Of a DNA stretch of 64,000 nucleotides, positions 35,676 to 47,500 are shown piece by piece (position 1 is the first letter of the stretch; each line of letters begins with the position of its first letter). The position numbers and the translations under genes are program-made. Origin of the DNA: Synaphobranchus kaupii (lineage: Eukaryota; Chordata; Actinopteri; Anguilliformes; Synaphobranchidae); assembly GCA_029718625.1 (NCBI GenBank), contig CM056380.1, forward strand, positions 48,396,718-48,460,717, in the 5' to 3' direction. The notes under the pieces are model-generated. The model made no database searches and was not told where the DNA came from. It was given only the letters and a program-made list of their open reading frames with translations.

Positions 35676-37367
35676 ACATCCAGTGTTAATTTTACTCTAT
35701 CAGGGTTTATGTGTCCAACAGGGATCAAATAGTCTCTATCAGATTAAAATAAGTAACTTTATACCTTACCTTATAAAACTGAAAATTTACTCTGTGCTAT
35801 ATATTCTTATTATTGGAACTGGATTTCTTACAGAGCAACTCAAAATTCTGGATATCTTGTGGGTATGAGAACAATGTTTTCCCAGTGTGAATGAACTTTG
35901 ACCTTCGACAGGCATTGGGTAATTCTGCACCGTTTTCTTCCCGCCCCTCCAGAGAGATAAATTCCAATTAGAGAGGAAAAATTGTCTTTTTTCTCTTTTG
36001 AAACATACACATTTAACTGCAAGTGTTTCGCTTAAAATTTACTCTTAAATGTTAGAAATACATATCAATATTTCTGACTTATAACGTTTAAATGAGTAGC
36101 ATGTCGTGCTGTAAGGCAGCTGTTATGGTATCTTCAGATTGCAAGGAAGCTGATGAACCTGCTGTACTGATAAAGCTGAATTGTGCAATAGGAGGTCACT
36201 TATGTATGCCATGGTTTCACGTGGACAGTACAACCCATGAACCCATCTGTTTTTCTTTTTGTTCAGGTACATGCCTTTTTTCCTTCAACTAGTAGTTTCT
36301 TTCGGGCTAGTATTTGCATGTATGTTTACTGAATATAGGCTAAATGTGTGGCTTCCTCTCCTCTCCCTGTCTGTCCTTTTAGCTCATTCCTGACATGGTA
36401 ATTTTCCCTTGAGCAGGAACTGGAAACCAGGCCACTATATAAATAATAAAGAACGGAAGCTATATATAAATTGCTCCCTCTCTTTTTCGGCTCTCCATCT
36501 CGGTCTTTCTCTGGCCATAACTGATATGTTTTGTAATATTTTAAATATATTTTGGTATTGATCACAACATTCATCAGCACAGAAACACAGGAACATAAAC
36601 TTGTACATATGTACTTGTAATATATAACTGTAAATTACAATGCATTTCATATGATTTGTTTCCTTTAATCACCATGACAAAATGCATTATGCATATCTTA
36701 TGATCAAACTTAAAAGAAGACAAAGAAAGAATAAATAAATGCAAAGCATGGTAGAGGGAAGGGACTGGGTAAAAAATGTATTTTAAACATGTGATTAAAA
36801 TCTTCAGTTGATTAAACAGATATATATTTTAAATATTGATAAAGATGACATAATAGATGACATAATACTACCAGTAATAATAATAAAAATAATAATAACA
36901 ACAACAACTATTATTATTATTATTATTATAATTACTATTATCATTAGTAGTAGTAATATTAGTAGTATTTTCTCGCTCTCTTAGGTTGTACAGGATTGGA
37001 CTACATCTCGTTGCCAAGGTTACATCACAATGCCAAGGGCCGGGATTGAGCTGAGAGAGTCTAGTGGTCTTGAAGCTTATTAACCAAATAACACATTCTA
37101 ATTTAAAATGGGCTCAGACCAGCTCTGCTAGTAATCCACCACAAATCAGGATACGCCAAATTATGAAGCAAACCAAAACATCCTATTTGAAACATTGGGA
37201 CCATACAACCAAAACTCAAAGCAAACCTGATTTCTATTGGGCCCTGAAACGTGATTAAACAGTGGCCGAGTATCTCTTCACCATCAGAGATGCAAAGCAG
37301 AGGCAGATCCTGAGTAAGTACAGGCTCAGTGACCACAGCCTGGCCACTGAGAAAGGCTGTTATAAAT

Positions 37368-37475
37368 AGGGTGACCAAGCGTCTCGTTTTTGCCGGGACA
37401 GTCCCATATTTTCGACCATTTTTAGGTGTCCCAATTCTAAAATACCATGATTTGTCCCATATTTTGGTCATCCTA
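37368..37475. repeat. dispersed repeat with internal inverted symmetry
   Basis: It starts agggtgaccaagcgtctcg and ends tttggtcatccta. Internal phrases gggacagtcccatattt and tttgtcccatattttgg are repeated and partly inverted. I recall similar elements in other fish genomes. Edges are approximate. Confidence 0.55.
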
Positions 37476-37704
37476 GTTTTTCAATGGGTTTTCTGATTGA
37501 CGCACTGACTGACGCATTGTGTGCGTGTAGCGTCCCCCACCCTGACCCAAGCACCCTATCTTTTACATTATTATTGTTCAAAAAGTTGTTCCTGCTAGTG
37601 TTGTTTTATGTAAACAATCGCTTTGGCAATAATACTATGCCGATGTGTGGTCATGCCAATTAAGCTTATTTGAATTTGAATATGAGAGAGAGAGAGTGAG
37701 TGAG

Positions 37705-37709
37705 TTATT

Positions 37710-37787
<78 letters not shown>
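37705..37787. repeat. (GA)n microsatellite
   Basis: A nearly pure GA repeat of about 80 bp on the plus strand. Confidence 0.98.
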
Positions 37788-37791
<4 letters not shown>

Positions 37792-38723
37792 GATTTGCAG
37801 TAGCAGCACTAATTTGCAAACGTCTGGCCATGCAGTGGATGGCCCACAAAAAAAAACCCTTCCATTCTCCATTCCACCTGCAGCCAGGAAAGGGAACTTC
37901 CACGTTCATTTTACTGACATGTGGTATGCGGAACTTAGATCTATGAAAAGCGGAAAGAGTCTATGTAATATGTGTGTGTGTGCGTGCGTGTGTGTATGCG
38001 ATATACTACGTTTCCTTAGTCGTCTGGATTCAGGGGGTACGGACCTACATTCAATCCATTCTATGATTTGAAGATGTGCGTTTATATAAAGGTCATTGCC
38101 ATGGAAACACCTTAGTCAGTCAGAGCCAGCTGGGTGGGAGCATGCCAGAGAGCTATAAAACTGTATCTGTCAGGAGGTTATAAAATGACAAGCATATCAA
38201 TTAGGTCACAGAAGTTGTGCCATTATTACCAGGCAAAAGTACGAACATATACATTATACAAGTCATTATCATGTCAGAGAACACTAGTCCATAACTCGGA
38301 AGCACAATCAATCATGTAGACTATTATAACGGCAATCAAACAAATTCAATGCACTTTTACTTCAGAGTTTACGCGGTTGCTATGGTATGGCTATAAATTA
38401 CTGAAAATACAAATTCAAGATGCTCAACTTATAAAAATATGTGATGCTAGAATCAAAGAAGGGTAACCTTTGTATTTAAAAGTATGTGTTTAGTGACAGA
38501 TACCTCCCGATGCAAAATCATATTCTCAGCAAACAGCATTTATACTTGTTTTGTGCAGTACAGGCTAAAGATCTATGGCACATCTCACGTGTTTCATGGG
38601 CTTTGGTCTGTACTGCTTGTAGCCTAGATTACTAGATTCATATCCACCCCCAGGCACAAGGCCATGCAGTTCCATATAGAGGGGGACATACATAAGCTTT
38701 GTCTTTGTATTCTTCACTGTGCA

Positions 38724-38948
38724 CACTGTTAAAAATGATTTGTTGACTCAACTTGACTAAGTCAAGTCATCTCGTTGCTTTGACTGAGTTAAGTTGAGTC
38801 AAGTTCAGTCAACATATAGTGTCAAGGTTATTACACTTCAATAAATTAGTCCATACAACATGTAGTCTGTTGACTCAACTTAACTCAGTCAAAGCAACAA
38901 GATGACTTGACTTAGTCAAGTTGAGTTAGCAAATCATTTTTAACAGTG
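38724..38948. mobile_element. palindromic MITE, 225 bp
   Basis: The ends are inverted copies: cactgttaaaaatgatttg on the left and its complement caaatcatttttaacagtg on the right. The inner arms (ttgactcaacttgactaagt and counterpart) also pair, so the element can fold nearly throughout. A 'ca' flanks both sides but the target duplication is uncertain. It lies about 1.2 kb upstream of kcnk1. Confidence 0.88.
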
Positions 38949-39214
38949 CATGTCTTATTCAGTGACTGGTGCATGTTCATGTATCTTTATGCTACGTGTA
39001 TTAGTTGGATATTAGTATTCACAGTCTGTGTTCACATGCAATGTGAAAGTGAACTTCAGCTCAAGTGTTGATGCATTTCTGTAAGATGCTGTGATTGGGT
39101 CACATAGAAACCAAGAGAACGATGAATTATATTAATATTTCCATTAATTAGCCTATGCGTTGATTTGTCTCTATTAGTTGCATTTTAATTAATTAAGGTA
39201 TAAATGCATAAGTT

Positions 39215-39739
39215 ATCCATCCATATCTTCTGTATTTCTGGCAGCAGAGTGATGGTTTAAGGCTTGTTTGATAGGTCAGACCCTTGATGACTTAAGAGCC
39301 ATTTAGCCAACCATGTGTTCCATACTGTTCAAGTGTAATTTACAGCTAAATGTAGTCCCACCCCCAATTCCCATATATCTATTCAAATGCAGAGACGTAA
39401 TAGTATCGCTTGTAAGAGTACCAGATATCAAGAGTCTTTTGATGTTGTTGGGTCACAGACATCAGGAAGTCATGGCATCTAAAGGATATGCGACCAAATA
39501 TAAAAAATGATTGCTTATTATAAATGCAGGGGTGCCAATAATTGTGGCACACGTGGTTTTGTTAAAAATAATTGTTTGTTAATGAGGGATTTGTTTTCTC
39601 ATAATAAATTTACTTCAATTAAAGGTTGGATTTTTCTAATTTTTTCAGTGTGAGATTAAGCTAATTCACCAAACAGTGAATTTTTTACAACCTTTTCTAC
39701 TCATCTTTACCAGGGTGCCAATAATAGTGGAGGGCACTG
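39215..39739. mobile_element. single arm of a Tc1/mariner-like palindromic element
   Basis: It is closely similar to the right half of the element at 42928-44071: tccatccatatctt, ggcagcagagtgatgg, ccatgtgttccatactgttc, tcttttgatgttgttgggtc and the terminus ggtgccaataatagtgg. It stops at the palindrome centre and its end is altered (agggcactg), so it is a half copy or a related shorter element. Confidence 0.88.
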
Positions 39740-39927
39740 TACAAGTGTATTGTCGCTCGGTGAGATGCTGTACATTAGTAGGCTACGTTCGTTTAAATTT
39801 TGCTTTACAAAAAGCAAAATAAGCGATTTAACTTTGCTGCGTTCAAATGGCCAATGAATGTGAGAGAGACCTAGTGCATTTCCTCTATCTGTTTCAACAG
39901 CTACCTGAGACGAGACGGGGGGAAACA

Positions 39928-39935
39928 TGACGTCA
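39928..39935. promoter_or_regulatory. consensus CRE (TGACGTCA) upstream of kcnk1
   Basis: A perfect palindromic cAMP response element is located 252 bp before the kcnk1 ATG. It sits in the least repetitive and more GC-rich part of the upstream DNA. No convincing TATA box was identified. Function is inferred from motif alone. Confidence 0.5.
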
Positions 39936-40187
39936 CCCGGCCAACCTCCGAGTTCAGTCGCCACATCATCTCAGCGCAGGGCTCTTTGAAAGTGAACTGA
40001 AGGAACAAAAGCCTTTAGAGGGGAAAGAGGAAACTGAAACAACTGAATGCGAGACTATCCCGCTAGTACATCTAGCCAAGCCCGACAAAGGCATTAAAAA
40101 GGCTTTGCTGTAAATACTGTGACGGCAATTAGGGTAGCGCTGTGATATTTATAGGGACCGTTTTCGCAGGCAAGGGACTCTGGAAAA

Positions 40188-40542
40188 ATGTTACAGTCTC
40201 TTACGAGCAACTCCTGTGTGCGACTGATTCAAAGCAATAAATCGACATGGTATTTCTTATTTCTGGTCCTGGGTTATGTGCTGTATCTCATCTTCGGCGC
40301 TGTGGTCTTTTCCTCGGTGGAGCTGCCTTACGAGGATCTTCTGCGGCAAGAGCTCCGGACCGTCAAGCGCCACTTTCTGCAAGAGAACAAATGCCTTTCG
40401 GAAGAGAGGCTGGAGGAGTTTTTAGCTAAAGCGCTGGAGGCCAGTAACTACGGGGTGTCTGTTCTCAACAACGCCTCGTCCAACTGGAACTGGGACTTCA
40501 CATCGGCGTTGTTTTTCGCCAGCACTGTGCTCTCCACGACAG
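40188..40542 (+). CDS. kcnk1: kcnk1 exon 1 (M1, cap, first half of pore 1)
   Basis: 355 nt, starting ATG in context AAAAATGT and ending ACAG before GTAAGA. It begins MLQSLTSNSCVRLIQ, as does mammalian TWIK-1 (MLQSLAG..CVRL). M1 contains LGYVLYLIFGAVVFSSVELP. The cap region EDLLRQELRTVKRHFLQENK keeps the conserved Cys. It ends SALFFASTVLSTT plus the first base of the filter glycine codon. Confidence 0.98.
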
Positions 40543-41524
40543 GTAAGAAAATGCGAGCCCCCCGGCCGTCATCACACGCAGACGAACACATGTAGACCAT
40601 CACATGTATTCAATGCGCTCCACTCGGCACTCAGGATGCTATTACCAGGATGCGGTTGCGTGGACATGTTTTGGTTTTTGTCGCTCGTTATATTGTGAAA
40701 ATGGCATGCTCTTCTTGCAATGAGTATTTTTGCCTTAATGTCATTGTTTTTGTTCACACGTGCCTCTTTGTGTTGCCTCAAGTAGCTATATTTTCCGTAG
40801 TCTCAATTTCACTTCTCTTTCCAAGGCCTACTGTAATAAATCCTTAATAATAATGTGACTGTTCTCAATTTTGTTGCCTGTAATTATTCCATGTGACATT
40901 AAATTAGGTCATTTAATTTAATAATTTAGTAAGGTAATATGGTCGAAGGAGTTTCATCAGGGGTTGAATAAACTAATTTGCCCATTCTTTTCAGTTTGGA
41001 GAGTAAAATGGAGAATCATGAACAATAAAACAAATAATGATTTCTGCTTACAGTAGCCTAAACCAGATAAGGAACTATAAAGCATTGTTATGTGGCTTTT
41101 CTTATGATTTTGCTCTTCGTGGATGTGAGTTTGGAGGAAAGGTCTTGAAGATCTTACCCTCGACAGCATTTCATGGCAAAGTGGGCCTGCTCCGCTCAAA
41201 AACAAGAAATGCCACGAATGCATTTCTAATGAAATGAGTGAGAGGAAATACTGCAAACTTGTTTTCCCCTTCAAATGAAAATCACAGATTTTACACGCTC
41301 ATTAGTGACAAGCAGCCATGGGACTGATTAGGCACAGAAACAAATTCACTTCCTGAAAACTGCAGTTTTACACCCAGTAGAGTAAAAGTGGCATTGGTGT
41401 GGGAGAAGAGTGGGCCTATGTGCCGCAGTGATTTTTGAATCCGGGACAGTAGCATTCCCTGAAGCTGAAGATGAAAGCTTGCATGTTAGAGAGAACTGAG
41501 AAAAGGCTAGTTGTTTTATCCAAA

Positions 41525-41555
<31 letters not shown>

Positions 41556-44500
41556 CTGCTCTACAAACACTGAGTTCTGTGGTAATGAAGGCTGGAGGTT
41601 TGGTGGTGCAATCCCATCAAACAGACTAGGAACAGCATGGGTAGAGGTTTAATTAGTAATTAATCCATGTGATACTCTTCACCCGGTGGGTGCATTTAAG
41701 CCCACATTATTTGACCATCCCTTACAGTGTGGCCTGTCCTTTAGCTTGCCCTGCTGCTGAAATATGCTTTTGTATTTTCTTTGAAGCCAATGTTTCCTAA
41801 CAAATCAATAATCCTGGTGCATAATATATACACACTCACACACATTTTAATAGATATCAACAACAGTTTGTCCCAGTGGCTTGGGAAGCAGACTGCTCTG
41901 TGATGAGGAGGTTTCAAATCCCCACGGTGGGATTGGAGGGTGCAGTTGTTCGCTTGAGCTTGCTAGGTGAATAAACTTAATTGCTTCACCAAATATCCTG
42001 CTGTATAATTGGAAGATGTTTTCTTTTAGAGCACAGCAGACAGGTCGCCCTCTTTATGTATTTTTCCACCATATTCAGATGGGGGGGGGGGGGGGGATTG
42101 CAGATAGAGATGGGATCACAGAACAGAATGTAGCATTGAACTGAGGAATTGAACCCCTGGGGCCCTATCTTACACCCGGCGCTAAGCGGCGCTAACCCAA
42201 ACGCAAGTGTCTTTGCTATCTTACACCCAGCGCTGGGTTCATTATAACGCCTAGCGCTCACATCGTTTAAATACCATATATTCTTGCGCCCGTTGCAAGT
42301 GAACTGGGTGTGTTGGTCTTAAAATGAGGAGTGGCCAGGATTATTTTAGGTGTATTGCTATCTTGAGCCAGCAGAAAGAACCACCACAAACCTGGTCTAA
42401 AGTCATGTCGCAGTTGTTTACATGTTATTTTAACGGCGCATATAAGTGCGTCTACATAGGCGTGTGCACAACGCGCGTACCCTTCTGTCTGTTACACACA
42501 GGGGCGCGCTCAAGCATGACTAATATATCAAGATTACAATGTGAAATATTACTATTGTGTAGGCTATATCAAAAAATGCATAATAATAAAAGGGTCCATA
42601 GGTCCACATACCTTTCCCTCAGCGAAGGGGAATGCCACATTAAATTGCTTTCAGCCCACTCCATCAACATCCAGGCGATGTGCGATAGTACGGGACAATG
42701 GTTTTAAGGATGGTTTTAAATCTAGCTCTCTTGAAATCAGTAAAGGTGTCCCACAAGGGTCTATTCTTGGTCCACTTCTATTCACACTTTATATAAATAA
42801 CATGGTATTCCCAACACCACAATGTGATGTTCATTTTTATGCAGATGATACAATCTTGTATTCCACTGGCTCCACGCTTAACCAGGCAATTACTAATTTA
42901 CAGTCTGCCTTTGATTCTTTTCAGTTACAGTCGCGGCCACTATTATTGGCACCCCCTGTAAAGATGAGCAAAAAGGGTTATAAAAAATTCACCGTTTCGT
43001 GAATTAGCTTAATCTCACACTGAAAAAACAAGAAGAATCCAACCTTTAATTGACGTAAATTTATTATGAGAAAAAAAAATCCCACATCAAGAAATAATTA
43101 TTTTTAACAAAACCACATTGGCCACAATTATTGGCACCCCTGCATTTATATATAGAATAAAGTAATACTTTTTAATATTTGGTAACATATCCTTTGCATG
43201 CCATGACTTCCTGATGTCTGTGACCCAACAACATCAAAAGACTCTTGATATCTTATTTTCTGGTACTCTTACAAGCGATACTATAACATCTCTGCATTTG
43301 AATGGATCTCTATGGGAATTGGGGGGTGGGTCTAGATTTAGCTGTAAATTACACTGGAACAGTATGGAACACATGGTTGGCTAAATGGCTGTAAGTCATC
43401 AAGGGTCTGACGTATCAAACAAGCTTTAATCCATCACTCTGTTGCCAGATATGCAGTAGATATGGATGAATAACTTGAAGGGTTTCTTCTCCTGACTTAT
43501 TTTTCAGGAGAAACAACCCTTAAAGTGATCCATCCATATCTACTACACATCTGGCAGCAGAGTGATTGTTCAAGGCTTGTTTGATACCTCAGACCCTTGT
43601 TGACTTACAGCGATTTTACCAACCATGTATTCCATACTGTTCCAGCATAATTTACAGCTAAATCTAGTCCCACCCCCCAATTCCCATAGAGATCCATTCA
43701 AATGCAGAGATGTTATAGTATCGCTTGTAAGAGTACCAGAAAATAAGATATCAAGAGTCTTTTGATGTTGTTGGGTCACAGACATCAGGAAGTCATGGCA
43801 TGCAAAGGATATGTGACCAAATATTAAAAATTATTACTTTATTCTATATATAAATGCAGGGGTGCCAATAATTGTGGCCAATGTGGTTTTGTTAAAAATA
43901 ATTATTTCTTGATGTGGGATTTTTTTTTCTCATAATAAATTAACGTCAATTAAAGGTTGGATTCTTCTTGTTTTTTCAGTGTGAGATTAAGCTAATTCAC
44001 CAAACGGTGAATTTTTTATAACCCTTTTTGCTCATCTTTACAGGGGGTGCCAATAATAGTGGCCGCGACTGTAGCTCTTATTAATCACAAGCTTGTTTTA
44101 AATTCTGATAAAACAAAATGTATTTTATTTTCAAGAAATCTAATGGGAAATGCATCTAATATTGGCATTCATACACTTCACGGTACTCAAATCGAAACTG
44201 TAGAATCTTATAAATATTTAGGAATTTGGCTTGATGGTATATTTTCCTTTAAGACTCATGTGGAACATCTGTCTCAAAAGCTAAAAGGTAAAATTGGTTT
44301 CTTGTACAGAAATAAAGCATGCCTTTCTTTTGCTAATAGGAAAACAATTGTACAATCAACTGTCTTATCTGTATTTGATTATGGAGACATTCTGTATATG
44401 CACGCTGCCCCTTCCACTTTAAAGCCCCTTGATGCAGTTTATCACAGTGCATTGCGTTTTATCACTGGGGATACATTTCTCACGCATCATTGTGTTTTGT

Positions 44501-47500
44501 ATGGAAAAGTAGGATGGTCCTCTTTATCAATGAGGAGGGAACTACATTCCATTGTATTTATTTATAAGGCTTTACTGAAGAAACTTCCCCTTTATCTCTC
44601 ATCATTAATTACGTTTAAATCCAATAACTATGGTACCAGGTCTCAGGACTTCTTAGCCTTAGATACACCACATATAAATACTGAGCTGGGCAAAACAGGG
44701 TTTCAATATTATGCCCCTCATAATTGGAATGAATTGCAAAAAACTTTTAAACTAGAATCTCTTATTCCTTTAGAAAATTTTAAAGTTTTATACATGGATT
44801 TTCTTAATGTTGTATGTACTTGTTTCCTTTGATATATCCCTGTATGATGTTTGAATGCTGAATGTTAACGTGGCTGAATTGTACTTGTTTTTAAGTTTTA
44901 TACATGTTTTTATTTTTGTTCGCAGGTCTCTCTTGTAAAAGAGATCTTGATCTCAATGAGACTACCTGTAAAAATAAAGGATAATAAATAAATAAATAAA
45001 TAAATATCAAGCCTAATGCGCAAATTGTCATTTACACCTAATGCGTGAATTGTCATTCAATGGAAAACTCGCACACATGCAATAGACGGACATTTGACTT
45101 CTGAGAATGCGCTTCAGATGTCATTACAATATAGCTCTGTTTATCTAGGAATACAGCCTGTAAGTAAATAGAATGGCTTGTGACTGAAAAAAGTTCAAAA
45201 CTTTGTCCAGTGAATATTGCATTTATTGTTTTTCAAATAGCCTAGGCTACAGCGGATTCGCTGTGCATAAGGTTTTTTCGATATCCTATGGTTAAAAAAA
45301 CAGAGATAAATGTCACCATGTTAACTGAATTATAACCTTAGCTATTCTTCGTCCTTCATATTTTTTTAATTACAGTTTCCATACCCTCAGCTTATTAAAA
45401 CCCCACTAATTTCACCTGTTATTCCATAATTGAACAAAAGATTTTAAAGAGAACTAAGCGTCTAATTAGAAACGCAAACAAATTTGCAGCACGTTACAAT
45501 TAATTCACAATTAATTTTAATACCATCATCTGCATGTGCGCTTTACAGGAGCAGGTCTGTTTCCCCTGCTGTAAATCGCACTTTTCACGGTCTTCCTGGG
45601 AAAGTGGATTGTTTTAAAGCATTACGCTACCAGTAAAACAGGTTGGTCACATTTCCATAATCAGGACATTATAAAACAAGGGAAAATATGCATGAACCTA
45701 TGGGTTGCCAACCTGACAGCTTTATTGTATTTAGTGTCATCATTAAGGCAAAATAACGTTATTTATGTTATTAATCAAAATTAGAATGCAGGTACGCCTA
45801 ATGAATTTCGGATGAAGCTTGAACATGAGTTCATTGCTTCATTGCATAATCAAACGAAATTCATTAAACAAGCAGGCTAATTTGGCATTTTCTAAGGTGA
45901 GACGGAAGCCATTGGTAGCTTATTCTCAGCTGTTGCAGGTGCTTTTAACGAAATTTAACCGCATATATTTTGTAAAATAACAGCACTGTCAGGAATTACC
46001 GGGAACTCATAATGGTTAGTCCGAATAATATTGATCATAGGCTACTATTGATCCATATAGCCTATTCCTTGGTCGCACTAAACACACACGAGCATGTCTG
46101 TTTCGCCATCATATAAGCAATCCGCCAAGGTGGAAAAGCAGGCTTTTAAAGGGAATGGGATATGACATTTTGATTGGTTTATTGCATGTGACACCCAAGC
46201 CACTCCTATAATTAATGAAGAGACTAGGTTCAGCCCATTTGCACGTTGCACCGTGCTTAGCGCTCAAATAACAATAGTGGACTTGGACACGCACTAAATG
46301 CACTTAACGCCATGGGCTTAGACCAAGCGCTAAGATTGCCAAGATAGAGCCCCTGGTCACATGGGGATTTTTATATGGGTTGAGAGTTGGCAGCCCCACA
46401 GACTGTACCACACGGTCGTCCCGTAACATTTTTTTAAGACATAAGGTATAGGCCTATATGTCATCCTGTATATGATTCTCTATTCAAGAAATAGATATGT
46501 TATGATGATGACTACAATAACGATTGGATAACATTACCATAATGCTAACAAAAAGAGAGTCTTGTTTGGTGACTCTGTGGTGGTCAGATAATTGTTCTGG
46601 GTTCATTTTCAGAACCATTGACATCTTCATAAAGGTATTACTGTATCATTAATTACAAATTACATGCTCCAGTTGGACTATTGGTGGGGCACTACCTCTG
46701 TGTTTTTATTAGTAGAGCCATGTCAGAAATGTGTGGCCTTTTTCTAAAGTTAATGAGACGTGCCTTTGTTTACATAACTGGCACACGCTAACTGCCATCT
46801 GCATGTGACACTGGTGATAGAACTAAGCGTAGAAAAGATGAAAGCTTCACGCTGTTTGTCATTACTCACAGAAAATTAGTTTCTCCATCTGCCCCTGTAA
46901 GATGATTAGGTCCATATATGTATCTTGCACAAGCACCATTTGGCTTATGGACTGGCTGAGTAGTCACTGGGATTCAAACAGAATGGCAGCCATACTTATA
47001 TGGCAGCAAGAGCATTTCTTACTTGTCTGTTGGGGGGCAGGGATCAAGAACGGATCCTTTTTGTGAGTCTTTGGGACCTGTGCAGGTTTCCTGGTAGTAC
47101 AGTGCTTTATGTAGAAGCCAGGCTGTGGCACAGTAGTATCACAGAGCTACAATACATGTTGTGTTTCAAAAGTTGTGTTTTTATGTCACTATAACATTAT
47201 TTCTTTAAAAATGAGGAAACTTTCAATAGAACTGAAACAGTGCAATAATTTCCTATTTTTTATTTTCTGTTCTATTAAGTGTTTTTTTTAAACTTTTGTA
47301 AAGCACATTGTACCCTGCTTGTATGAAATGTGCTATATAAATAGCTTATTATTATTATTATTATATAAACTTATATAAAGTTGGAGTGTTAGTATGATAT
47401 TTTGCTTGTATGTATTCTCAGGTGAATGAGATGCCTTCAAAACCCATCAGCACTCAATAAATTGGACTGGGCGTTGTTCTCCTTAACTCTATATTTAACT

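Larger units (their letters stand above)
25007..39700. other. intergenic region between map3k4 and kcnk1
   Basis: No gene is supported. The stretch holds TG/CA microsatellites (27.5, 29.27, 30.2, 33.26 kb), GA repeats (29.30 and 37.7 kb), short tandem repeats (31.1 and 33.64 kb), AT-rich trinucleotides (28.17 and 36.9 kb), a SINE (35.5 kb), a dispersed repeat (37.37 kb), a palindromic MITE (38.7 kb) and a Tc1/mariner-like arm (39.2 kb). 32.55-33.0 kb looks unique and AT-rich with TAAT-type motifs. The rest appears featureless. Confidence 0.7.
42159..46353. mobile_element. TIR-bearing non-autonomous DNA transposon, host of nested insertions
   Basis: The left end ggggccctatcttacacccg and the complement of the right end (ggggctctatcttggcaatc) form degenerate terminal inverted repeats. 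Both have cgctaag phrases just inside. Internal phrases (aacctggtctaaagtcat, tgattggtttattgcatgtg, cgcactaaatgcactta) match a DNA element family I know as very abundant in teleosts. A 'cctgg' flanks both sides if the element is trimmed by two bases, so a 5-bp target duplication is possible. About 2.3 kb of LINE and MITE lies inside it. Superfamily not assigned. Confidence 0.75.
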
